Shown here piece after piece: positions 1 through 5,458 of a stretch of DNA of 5,458 bases. The position numbers were made by a program, and so were the translations under genes. The stretch comes from Verrucomicrobiota bacterium. GTDB taxonomy: Bacteria > Verrucomicrobiota > Verrucomicrobiia > Verrucomicrobiales > DEV007. The notes below the pieces were generated by a model. It was not told the origin of the DNA. It ran no database searches and was given only the letters and a program-made list of their open reading frames with translations. The DNA lies in contig JAHDCN010000208.1 of the NCBI GenBank assembly GCA_020629815.1, forward strand, positions 1 through 5,458, given 5' to 3'. The stretch's first letter is position 1. Each line of letters starts with the position of its first letter.

Positions 1-2
1 GG

Positions 3-608
3 GTTCGGGAATATTCGAGTGAGCCGATCTGGCGATTGGAAATGTTGGACGCCTCCCGTCGTTTGGTGGGCAAAATTTACCTGTCTGCTCAGAATGGTGA
101 AGTGCTTCGGACTGTTTGGGTATATTACAACCAGGGAGGTCGTATCATTGACTCAGCTGCTCCGGGAGCGATGCCTCCGGGTGGATTGTCTTCGACTACT
201 GCTCCACCAACGCAGTCTGGGATTGTTACCGGGGACTACTCAGGTAGCCCACCTGTGCCGGGACAAACTGGTATTACTGGAGTGGCACCTAAGCCTTACA
301 CTCCTGTGAGTCCGGGAGGTGTTCCATCGGAGCAGCCCGCGATGACTCGCCCGGCAGCGCCTGCCGCACCACCTGTAGTTTCGACCCCGCCGGTTGTTAC
401 CACACCTCCGGCTCCAGTCTCACCGCCCGTAGCCGCTGCGCCAACTTCGCCCGCTTCGCCGGAAACGAGCGCTCCTTCGTCCGGTAGCAGCCCGATGAAT
501 GACATCAGGAATATCCAAAAACCCAAGCCGGATCCTACTCAGCCACCGGTGCCCACCACGGGTTCCGGCTCCAGCGGAAGAATACCTCCTCCGCCTATTC
601 CTCAATAG
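3..608 (+). CDS. C-terminal part of an unrecognised protein with a long proline-rich tail (5' end outside window)
   Basis: The reading frame is open from base 3 to the TAG at 606-608 with no stop, giving 201 visible residues. The true start is probably upstream of the window. A TTG at 36 and an ATG at 42 are possible starts, but the codons before them (VREYSSEPIWR) read like continuous protein. Visible residues 1 to about 50 form a small folded segment (WRLEMLDASRRLVGKIYLSA, then NGEVLRTVWVYYN). It alternates hydrophobic and charged residues in a strand pattern loosely like PepSY-type modules; this resemblance is weak. From about residue 55 to the end the protein is low complexity and rich in Pro, Ala, Ser, Thr and Val (for example PPVVSTPPVVTTPPAPVSPP), ending in IPPPPIPQ. 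Such tails are usual in secreted or envelope proteins, but the N-terminus is not visible, so location is unknown. The stop lies within the 3' end of the convergent cyclase gene. I do not recognise the family. Confidence that it is coding is good; the function is unknown. Confidence 0.72.
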   Translation, partial: VREYSSEPIWRLEMLDASRRLVGKIYLSAQNGEVLRTVWVYYNQGGRIIDSAAPGAMPPGGLSSTTAPPTQSGIVTGDYSGSPPVPGQTGITGVAPKPYTPVSPGGVPSEQPAMTRPAAPAAPPVVSTPPVVTTPPAPVSPPVAAAPTSPASPETSAPSSGSSPMNDIRNIQKPKPDPTQPPVPTTGSGSSGRIPPPPIPQ

Positions 609-2397
609 GATCGGTGGCAGTCACATGGGCATGATGTCTGAGTGCATCAGCCGTCCATACGAGCGGATATATTTTTTCGAAATACCAAAGCTTGGCGAAA
701 TAAAAGCCAATTGGGGACGCGGGAAATTTCGTTCCTTCTTCGGTTTTTTGAATTAGCCATTGCAGCCCCTGATCGACCTGATCGGTGTGTTCTTTATTGG
801 CAGGAAGGGCCCGCAAAGCGAGAGCGGTTTCTTCTATGGTGGACGGTGTGCCTTTTCCGCTACCCCAGCCGCCGTCACTGTTCTGATTCTCTTTTAACCA
901 TCTCAGTCCGCTCTCCAGCAGGGCTGGTTCTGAAACATACATGCTTTCCCGCAGGGCGATCGTTACCATTGCGGTGCCGTAGGTAGGATTGGCTTCGTCA
1001 CGGTTTCGATGTTGGTTTCCAAACCAAAGAGGCATCCATGAGCCATCGGAATTTTGAGTTTTGGCAAGGTAGGCAATAGCTGCCCGGGTGGCTTGATCGA
1101 TTCTATGTTGAATCGGCGGGTCACAATCGTCATACCATGCAGACCAGGCACGCAGCGTATGGGCTGTCAGATCCGGTGAAGAACGATCGAAGGGTAGAGC
1201 TCCCCATCCTCTGCAAAAAGTCGGGATGCCGCCATCTCGATTCTGCAGATCAAGTAGCCAAACGATACCCGCCTCAGCTTCGCTTCTGCAGTCTTCATTT
1301 TTATCTGCCAGTAATTTCAAAGCCAGAAGGGCACCCGGAGTGTCGTCAGCATCCGGAACACCACCGGACAGGTCGGTCCAAGCCCAGCCACCGGGTGGGC
1401 TATTGGTAAACGGGTGAACTACCCGGTATTGTTGGTTGAGCAGCCATTGACGAATCTGGTCTCGCTGGTGCTGAGGTAACAGGGTTAGGTCGGGGACTGT
1501 ACCCTGTTGGGTCAGCAGAGCTTTCACGGAAAGGGTAGTCGCCCAGGTCGCAAGATTGGTGTCGATGGGCCAACTTCCGTCTTCCCTGATCGAGTTGACC
1601 AGAAACTCGACTCCCTTTTTTACTACGGGGTGGTCTTTTTCACCAGCGGATGCGAGAGCCATGGTGACGAATCCAGTGAGAGGTGCCGCTTCAAGAAAAC
1701 CGCCCGACTCCGGTTGGATGGCGGTAAGTAATTTTGATACGCGGGGCCAGATGGCCTGTCGAATCCAACGAAGTGGGTTTATCAAAGCTGGTGGCGCGAT
1801 GGTAAATCGGGCGAAGCCAATCGCAATCAACGCGGGCAGCGCGTAACTCACAACTGGCAGGCGCATGGTGGCAAACCATTCGCGAGGGAAAGCTGCTAAC
1901 TCAAATGGAAGAGAGAGGACTCGTTTCCATCCGTTTTTTCCGAGAGTTCCGCAGATGGAACAAAGCATCAGGATGGGCACCGAAAAAGTACGGTCCTTTC
2001 CGTATCGCGCTTTGACCGTTTCGGCAATTTGCTCAGGCGAAAGGGAACCAACGTAGTCGATGATCCAATGTTCGGCCTCGGGGATTGCCGGGTTGGAGGG
2101 GGAGAGTTTCTTTAGAGCTGACCAGCAGAGTAATGTGGTTGAAACATTGGAAAAGCTCTTGGTCGTATCTCCCCAGCCTCCATCTTCGTTCTGGTTGCTC
2201 TGTAACCAGTCGATACCTTTTTGGATGAGATCGGAGTGGTGTTTTTTGTCTACGCAGCTCAGTGCGACGATGGCGTTTGCCGTTGAAAGTGCAGAGGTGG
2301 AGAGTTCTCCTTCCCAGTGGCCCTGCTCATTTCTCTGCGCCAGAAGTGAGATCTGGGTTTGTTCGAGCGCGTTTTGGATTTCAGATCGGCTCACCAT
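595..2397 (-). CDS. Class II terpene cyclase, squalene-hopene cyclase family (short, non-canonical branch)
   Basis: This 600-residue enzyme should protonate and cyclise a linear isoprenoid, most likely squalene, at the membrane surface. The class II acid motif is seen at residues 349-354 (DADDTP), in the context GGVPDADDTPGALLAL. Residues D409 and H413 (DLTAH) match the Asp/His pair that, in the Alicyclobacillus enzyme (D447/H451), supports the catalytic acid. QW-type repeats that stabilise the double alpha-barrel occur near residues 69-75, 228-234, 271-276, 385-391, 448-454 and 505-511. The C-terminal GFYFAKLWYFEKIYP (564-578) replaces the usual GFPGDFYLGY-type segment. The length is slightly below the roughly 630 residues of classical SHC. 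The segment between DXDD and DLTAH is about 13 residues shorter, and extra residues follow GSW at 452-454, so the product may not be hopene. The start ATG at 2397 lies 3 bp after the upstream stop with no Shine-Dalgarno site, suggesting translational coupling. No signal peptide is seen, as expected for a monotopic enzyme. The family is sure; substrate and product are inferred. Confidence 0.93.
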   Translation of the reverse strand: MVSRSEIQNALEQTQISLLAQRNEQGHWEGELSTSALSTANAIVALSCVDKKHHSDLIQKGIDWLQSNQNEDGGWGDTTKSFSNVSTTLLCWSALKKLSPSNPAIPEAEHWIIDYVGSLSPEQIAETVKARYGKDRTFSVPILMLCSICGTLGKNGWKRVLSLPFELAAFPREWFATMRLPVVSYALPALIAIGFARFTIAPPALINPLRWIRQAIWPRVSKLLTAIQPESGGFLEAAPLTGFVTMALASAGEKDHPVVKKGVEFLVNSIREDGSWPIDTNLATWATTLSVKALLTQQGTVPDLTLLPQHQRDQIRQWLLNQQYRVVHPFTNSPPGGWAWTDLSGGVPDADDTPGALLALKLLADKNEDCRSEAEAGIVWLLDLQNRDGGIPTFCRGWGALPFDRSSPDLTAHTLRAWSAWYDDCDPPIQHRIDQATRAAIAYLAKTQNSDGSWMPLWFGNQHRNRDEANPTYGTAMVTIALRESMYVSEPALLESGLRWLKENQNSDGGWGSGKGTPSTIEETALALRALPANKEHTDQVDQGLQWLIQKTEEGTKFPASPIGFYFAKLWYFEKIYPLVWTADALRHHAHVTATDPIEE

Positions 2398-2400
2398 GGG

Positions 2401-3291
2401 TCAGATTGCGAGGTGGCCGAGTGCCAGCAGGCCATAGTACGTGTATTCGATATCCAGATCATCATCGTCCCAGCTACCATGAAATCCTCCCGTAGCTGTC
2501 CAGAGGCTGTCAATGAAGTCGAGCAGAAGCTCTGTCCTCGATGCGAAGTCGAATTGTAATCCATCAAGAGCATGAAGGGCGACAGCCGTACTCAGGAGGT
2601 CCGGTATCGGTGCCTGCGGGAAAGGGAGGAATCCGCCACTGACCGGGTGAAAATTTTCCATGATCCAGGGGCCTGTCTCCGGCGGAATTTTCACTGCCAA
2701 ATTTCGGCAGAGTGTGACTGCTGCTGCGGTAGCGGGGATGTTTGCCACCGGAAGCTCAACGTCGTTGGCCCATGCTCCATTCGGGTTTTGCAGAGATTTC
2801 AAACAGGCTGCGATGCCCGCGGAATTTGGAGGTTTCATGCCGTGGTCGGCATAGGCTCCGTATGCAAGGAAACAGGCATAGGCCGAACCGGTTTCGTGCT
2901 CCTCATCCTGATTGTATCCGCCGTCCGCCGATCGATAGACTGCTTCGATGCGGTCAAAGATAGGTTTCAGTGTTCTGGTTTTCTTGTCCTTTAGAGCGGA
3001 AAAACACCGTGCCACACAGCATAGATGAACGAAGTCCAGTTGGTCCGGGTGGTTGAGCTGCTGTTCGAGAAATTTGCCTAGTGCTTCGTCCGGGAGTTCG
3101 GCTTGCAGAGCTGTTAAGGCATCGATTGCGAAGCTGGTATAGTACAAATCGGCATCGCCGTCCCGGTCAGCAAAGCCTCCGGATTCGTGTTGTTGAGAGA
3201 GGATAAATTGCTCAATCAAACCACAGGCCTCGTCTCCCAGAAGCGTAGGGGCCAGACGGGCTACTTGGAGCATTTCCAGGCGAAGGGACAT
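2401..3291 (-). CDS. Alpha-toroid protein of the prenyltransferase beta-subunit/squalene cyclase repeat superfamily, probably without zinc site
   Basis: The protein has 296 residues, the size of a protein-prenyltransferase beta subunit or of one cyclase barrel. At least five internal repeats of the form (S/D/N/T)G(G/A)(F/Y/W), a short acidic loop and then a hydrophobic helix begin near residues 37, 123, 171, 218 and 267. The last one, with IEYTYYGLLALGHLAI at the C-terminus, is very like the end of Rab geranylgeranyltransferase beta. In that family zinc is held by Asp-x-Cys and a later His. The matching positions here read D231-L-L and I-E-Y-T (281-284), so the Cys and His seem to be missing. 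No DXDD cyclase motif is present either. It therefore has the fold of this superfamily but neither usual catalytic site. It sits 3 bp upstream of the cyclase gene and 5 bp after the lipoprotein gene, which suggests a joint role, perhaps as a partner or a lipid carrier; that is inference. The start ATG has no clear Shine-Dalgarno site. The gene is sure and the function unknown. Confidence 0.9.
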   Translation of the reverse strand: MSLRLEMLQVARLAPTLLGDEACGLIEQFILSQQHESGGFADRDGDADLYYTSFAIDALTALQAELPDEALGKFLEQQLNHPDQLDFVHLCCVARCFSALKDKKTRTLKPIFDRIEAVYRSADGGYNQDEEHETGSAYACFLAYGAYADHGMKPPNSAGIAACLKSLQNPNGAWANDVELPVANIPATAAAVTLCRNLAVKIPPETGPWIMENFHPVSGGFLPFPQAPIPDLLSTAVALHALDGLQFDFASRTELLLDFIDSLWTATGGFHGSWDDDDLDIEYTYYGLLALGHLAI

Positions 3292-3296
3292 GAATG

Positions 3297-3881
3297 CTAC
3301 TTCGCTGAGAGATTATTGCTGATGTCTTTACTATAAGGGCCATTAATCACATCGATGACCTTCATTTGAATATCTCTAATATTCCGCTCCGCGTTTACCG
3401 ATCCCTCCAACCGAACGATACCCTCTTTGTAGTGAAGCTCGGCATCCTCCACTACGCTGATGTAAGGAATAAGCAGATCTTGAGCGAGTCGATTCTCCCA
3501 ACCCAGCGGAATCCATCCGGCGCCCGATTTCAATTCATCGACAATTTCGTGTTCTTTCAGCCCGTTCGTCAGCGTATCGATAATTCTTTGTCTCTGGAAT
3601 CTACTTTTGATGCCTCCGGTAATCGTCACCACATTTCCTTTTTCAGTCACGGAAATGACCGGTTCCACTGGATCACCAGAAACCTCTTCCACAGGCTCCG
3701 ACTTGGCAGTTTTGGATTCTACCGGAGCGGGCTGCTTCACCGCCTCTTTTTTAGGTGCAGCAGCTTGTGTCTTCTCTGTCGGAGCCGGTGATTCCGGTTT
3801 TTTATCTGCGAGTTTAGGTTTCTCGCAGCTGACCACTGACAAAAAGAGGAGAAAAAACAGAAGTTGGAAAATCGTTTTCAT
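3297..3881 (-). CDS. Lipoprotein with two BON-like repeats
   Basis: The 194-residue protein starts with a typical lipoprotein signal: MK, a hydrophobic stretch (residues 4-17), and a lipobox VVSC ending at Cys19. Glu at position +2 (not Asp) would favour outer-membrane sorting under the E. coli Lol rule, which may not hold in this phylum. Residues 20-75 form a Lys/Pro/Ala/Glu-rich linker. Two similar units follow. The first runs from about 76 to 120 (strand VVTITGGI, then a helix RQRIIDTLTNGL and EIVDEL). The second runs from about 145 to 192 (strand IVRLEGSV, then a helix RNIRDIQMKVIDVI). This strand-G-x-(V/I), helix, strand pattern is that of BON domains, which are thought to bind phospholipid or envelope surfaces; a WIPLGWENRL segment links the units. 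It is the first gene of the block with the toroid protein and the cyclase, 5 bp before the next start. The assignment to BON is by pattern only. The lipoprotein call is strong. Confidence 0.88.
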   Translation of the reverse strand: MKTIFQLLFFLLFLSVVSCEKPKLADKKPESPAPTEKTQAAAPKKEAVKQPAPVESKTAKSEPVEEVSGDPVEPVISVTEKGNVVTITGGIKSRFQRQRIIDTLTNGLKEHEIVDELKSGAGWIPLGWENRLAQDLLIPYISVVEDAELHYKEGIVRLEGSVNAERNIRDIQMKVIDVINGPYSKDISNNLSAK

Positions 3882-3898
3882 AAACCCGCGTAGCGATC

Positions 3899-3926
3899 AT
3901 TGTAGCAATCATGCAAGCAATGACAA
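3899..3926 (-). promoter_or_regulatory. Possible sigma-70-type promoter for the lipoprotein-toroid-cyclase operon
   Basis: Read on the minus strand, TTGTCA (3926-3921) is followed after 16 bases by TACAAT (3904-3899). Each hexamer matches the consensus at 5 of 6 positions. A start of transcription about 7 bases further on would leave a leader of only about 10 nt before the ATG at 3881, with no Shine-Dalgarno site. The element lies over the first codons of the divergent oxidoreductase gene, because the two start codons are separated by only 29 bp. The positions and matches are seen directly; promoter activity is inferred. Confidence 0.42.
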
Positions 3927-5344
3927 CTGAGTATGACTTCGTGGTGATCGGTGGCGGTAGCGGTGGCTATGCGGCGGCGCGGACTGCGCTGGAATACGGG
4001 CTGAAGACTGCGGTGATTGACGGAGCGGAAACACTGGGTGGGGTGTGTATCTTGAAAGGTTGTATGCCGTCCAAAGCCCTAATCGAATCGGCCAATCGAT
4101 TTCGTTCGCTGCGGCGTTCCAGAGAGTTCGGCTTGAGGTCTGGGGATGCACCGTCGATTCGGCCAAACGAGATTATTGCTCGAAAGCGCGAACTGATCGA
4201 CGATTTTGCGGGGTATCGTCAGGGGCAGTTGCAGGCTGGAAAATTTGATTTACTCAGGGGCAAGGCACGATTCACGAGCGAGAATGAAATAGAAATTCTT
4301 CCCACAGCGGAAGCGCCGGAAAGTCAGCCGGAGAAAATTCAGTTTCGATCGGCCTGTATTGCGACCGGCTCCGAGGTTGCGCGGATTCCTATCCCCGGTC
4401 TGGAAGAAACGGGATATTGGATCAGTGACGATATTCTCGATGCGGAGGAGCTGCCGGATTCGATCGTGGTATTGGGTGGTGGAGCCATTGCGCTGGAGAT
4501 GGCTTGCTACCTGGAAGGATTGGGCAAGCAAGTTACCGTAATTCAACGCAGCGATCAGTTGGTTAGCGGAGCAGATCGTGATGTCGCTCTGAGCCTTCAG
4601 GAGGCGTTGACGTCGCGCGAAAACCTTACTGTCTATACCGGAACAAATCTTTTGCAGGTAGCAGGAGATTCTTCCGGCCAAAAGACAGTGCGCTTTGAGC
4701 ATGGCGGAGAAGAAAAGACGGTTATTGCGGATGAGATTCTACAGGCTTTGGGGAGAAAGCCTCGGGTGTCGGATCTAAATCTAGAGGCTGCAGGAGTTGA
4801 CCTGGTTCCAGCCGGAAGTCATATCCAGTGCGACGCGCTAATGAAAACTTCTATCGGGCATATTTTCGCGGCCGGCGATGTGTGTGGACCGCATGAGGTG
4901 GTCCATATTGCGATAGAGCAAGGGGAAGTCGCAGCGCAAAATGCTGCCGTCGAGTTGGGGTTAGCTGAAAAGGAAAGAGCGATCAGCTACCGGCTTAAAC
5001 TGTTGGGGATTTTTACTGATCCTCAGGTAGCAATGGTGGGAATGACCGAGGCCGAAGCACGGGAGTCAGGGCTTGAAGTGCATGCCGCCACCTATCCATT
5101 TGATGACCATGGGAAATCAATGGTGATGGGGGAGACACATGGATTTGTTAAACTGATTGCTGAGAAAGATTCGGGTCGATTGGTCGGAGGAGCAGTGGTA
5201 GGGCCGGAAGCAGTTGAACTGATTCATGAAATTGTTGTCGCCATGAGCTTCAATGCTACCGCAGCTGATCTGGCTGTAATTCCGCATTACCATCCAACCC
5301 TGAGCGAAATCTGGACTTATCCGGCGGAAGATCTTGCCGGATAA
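3911..5344 (+). CDS. Pyridine nucleotide-disulfide oxidoreductase (dihydrolipoyl dehydrogenase/mercuric reductase-like flavoprotein)
   Basis: This 477-residue cytosolic flavoprotein has the full class I layout. An FAD-binding GGGSGG lies at residues 14-19. The redox disulfide is C46/C51 in GGVCILKGCMPSK, followed by an ATGS motif at 151-154. The NAD(P) domain has GGGAIALE at 189-196, the second FAD motif AAGDV is at 320-324, and the dimerisation domain ends in HPTLSE with the catalytic H461/E466 pair. These features show an active disulfide reductase that moves electrons between NAD(P)H and a disulfide such as lipoamide. True lipoamide dehydrogenases usually have an acidic residue after the second strand of the NAD domain. 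Here it is Q212-R213, and the third glycine of the nucleotide motif is Ala, both more like NADPH enzymes such as glutathione reductase. No N-terminal metal-binding domain or C-terminal Cys pair of MerA is present, and no 2-oxo acid dehydrogenase genes are nearby. A second ATG at 3920 (MTTEYDF) is an equally good start; neither has a Shine-Dalgarno site, and an in-frame stop at 3881 bars longer forms. The class is sure; the substrate is open. Confidence 0.93.
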   Translation: MQAMTTEYDFVVIGGGSGGYAAARTALEYGLKTAVIDGAETLGGVCILKGCMPSKALIESANRFRSLRRSREFGLRSGDAPSIRPNEIIARKRELIDDFAGYRQGQLQAGKFDLLRGKARFTSENEIEILPTAEAPESQPEKIQFRSACIATGSEVARIPIPGLEETGYWISDDILDAEELPDSIVVLGGGAIALEMACYLEGLGKQVTVIQRSDQLVSGADRDVALSLQEALTSRENLTVYTGTNLLQVAGDSSGQKTVRFEHGGEEKTVIADEILQALGRKPRVSDLNLEAAGVDLVPAGSHIQCDALMKTSIGHIFAAGDVCGPHEVVHIAIEQGEVAAQNAAVELGLAEKERAISYRLKLLGIFTDPQVAMVGMTEAEARESGLEVHAATYPFDDHGKSMVMGETHGFVKLIAEKDSGRLVGGAVVGPEAVELIHEIVVAMSFNATAADLAVIPHYHPTLSEIWTYPAEDLAG

Positions 5345-5352
5345 AAAACCTG

Positions 5353-5381
5353 TTTTCAAAGTCGCCGGAAGGGCGTACAAT
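5353..5381 (+). promoter_or_regulatory. Possible promoter for a gene beyond the right edge
   Basis: TTTTCA (5353-5358, 4 of 6 to consensus) and TACAAT (5376-5381, 5 of 6) are separated by 17 bases, just after the oxidoreductase stop. Transcription starting near 5388 would give a leader of at least 70 nt before the next gene. The -10 is good and the -35 is weak, so this is a candidate only. Confidence 0.33.
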
Positions 5382-5451
5382 ACTACCCTGACCATCAATG
5401 TGGTCGCGAAACATTAACCAATTTGTGCCGTGTTAAAGCAAATCATCAATC

Positions 5452-5458
5452 AGGAAGG
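5452..5458 (+). promoter_or_regulatory. Ribosome-binding site of the next gene at the window edge
   Basis: The window ends in AGGAAGG, a strong Shine-Dalgarno sequence and the only good one placed before a likely + strand start here. A start codon is expected about 5-10 bases beyond the edge. The other genes in the window lack such a site, so this stands out. The start codon itself cannot be seen. Confidence 0.5.

Larger units (their letters stand above)
5345..5458. other. Intergenic region downstream of the oxidoreductase gene
   Basis: These 114 bases hold no gene I can support. No convincing intrinsic terminator follows the TAA at 5342-5344. The only stem-loops are weak: a 4 bp stem at 5363-5375 and a 5 bp stem (GACCA/TGGTC) at 5390-5405, neither followed by a T run. 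The region carries the candidate promoter and the ribosome-binding site described separately. Confidence 0.6.

Noticed and set aside
2060..2437. 125-codon plus-strand frame across the toroid/cyclase junction
   Set aside because: It is antisense to two well-supported genes; the Cys/Ser/Trp-rich translation is typical of a shadow frame.
2572..2994. 140-codon plus-strand frame
   Set aside because: It is antisense to the toroid gene and rich in Cys and Arg, with no domain pattern.
595..3291. A complete hopanoid biosynthesis cluster
   Set aside because: Only the cyclase is of the right family; no squalene synthase, adenosylhopane or transporter gene is in the window, and the cyclase is non-canonical.
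2401..3291. The small toroid protein as a split-off piece of the cyclase gene (frameshift or pseudogene)
   Set aside because: The cyclase is already full length with its own N-terminal repeats, and the small protein has its own start, stop and complete set of repeats.
3366..3791. 141-codon open frame on the plus strand
   Set aside because: It is opposite the lipoprotein gene, which has a signal peptide, lipobox and repeats; the plus frame shows none of these.
4250..4702. 150-codon open frame on the minus strand
   Set aside because: It lies wholly opposite the oxidoreductase gene, whose frame has clear catalytic motifs, and its translation has no recognisable domain.
3911..5344. Mercuric reductase (merA)
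   Set aside because: It has no N-terminal heavy-metal domain, no C-terminal Cys pair and no mer neighbours; it keeps the HPTLSE dyad of disulfide reductases.
5390..5405. Stem-loop GACCA/TGGTC as a terminator for the oxidoreductase gene
   Set aside because: The stem is only 5 bp and no T run follows it.
5398..5436. 12-codon frame MWSRNINQFVPC in the leader of the next gene
   Set aside because: It has no Shine-Dalgarno site, no run of regulatory codons and no paired attenuator hairpins; chance is enough to explain it.

Overview
The window looks like a chromosomal segment from the Planctomycetota-Verrucomicrobiota group. The base composition is moderate, genes are tightly packed, Shine-Dalgarno sites are weak or absent, and there is a class II cyclase with motifs I associate with the short SHC-like branch of those phyla. 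A verrucomicrobial (Opitutae-type) source is my best guess. This rests on remembered family features, not on a database search.

Layout from left to right. Bases 3-608 (+) are the 3' part of a gene entering from the left; it encodes a small folded module followed by a long Pro/Ala/Ser/Thr-rich tail. Its stop lies inside the 3' end of the convergent gene, so the two overlap by 14 bp. Bases 3881-595 on the minus strand form a compact three-gene block with gaps of 5 and 3 bp, read right to left. First is an outer-membrane-type lipoprotein with two BON-like repeats (3881-3297). Second is a 296-residue alpha-toroid protein of the prenyltransferase-beta/squalene cyclase superfamily (3291-2401). Third is a full-length 600-residue class II terpene cyclase of the squalene-hopene cyclase family (2397-595), with DADDT and DLTAH catalytic motifs. 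Bases 3911-5344 (+) encode a divergent pyridine nucleotide-disulfide oxidoreductase (dihydrolipoyl dehydrogenase/mercuric reductase-like) with a complete redox centre. Bases 5345-5458 are intergenic. They hold a possible promoter and a strong AGGAAGG ribosome-binding site at the very edge, pointing to another + strand gene just beyond the window.

How the genes may work together. The minus-strand trio is probably one transcript. A promoter-like TTGTCA-N16-TACAAT element reads into it from inside the first codons of the divergent oxidoreductase gene. The cyclase should turn a linear isoprenoid such as squalene into a cyclic product at the membrane. The small toroid protein next to it appears to lack the zinc ligands of protein prenyltransferases and the DXDD motif of cyclases, so it may be a partner or lipid-binding protein. 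The lipoprotein suggests a link to the cell envelope. The oxidoreductase shares the control region, but nothing in its sequence ties it to terpene chemistry. The most interesting feature is the lipoprotein/toroid/cyclase module. It contains no other hopanoid (hpn) genes, and its product cannot be told from sequence alone.
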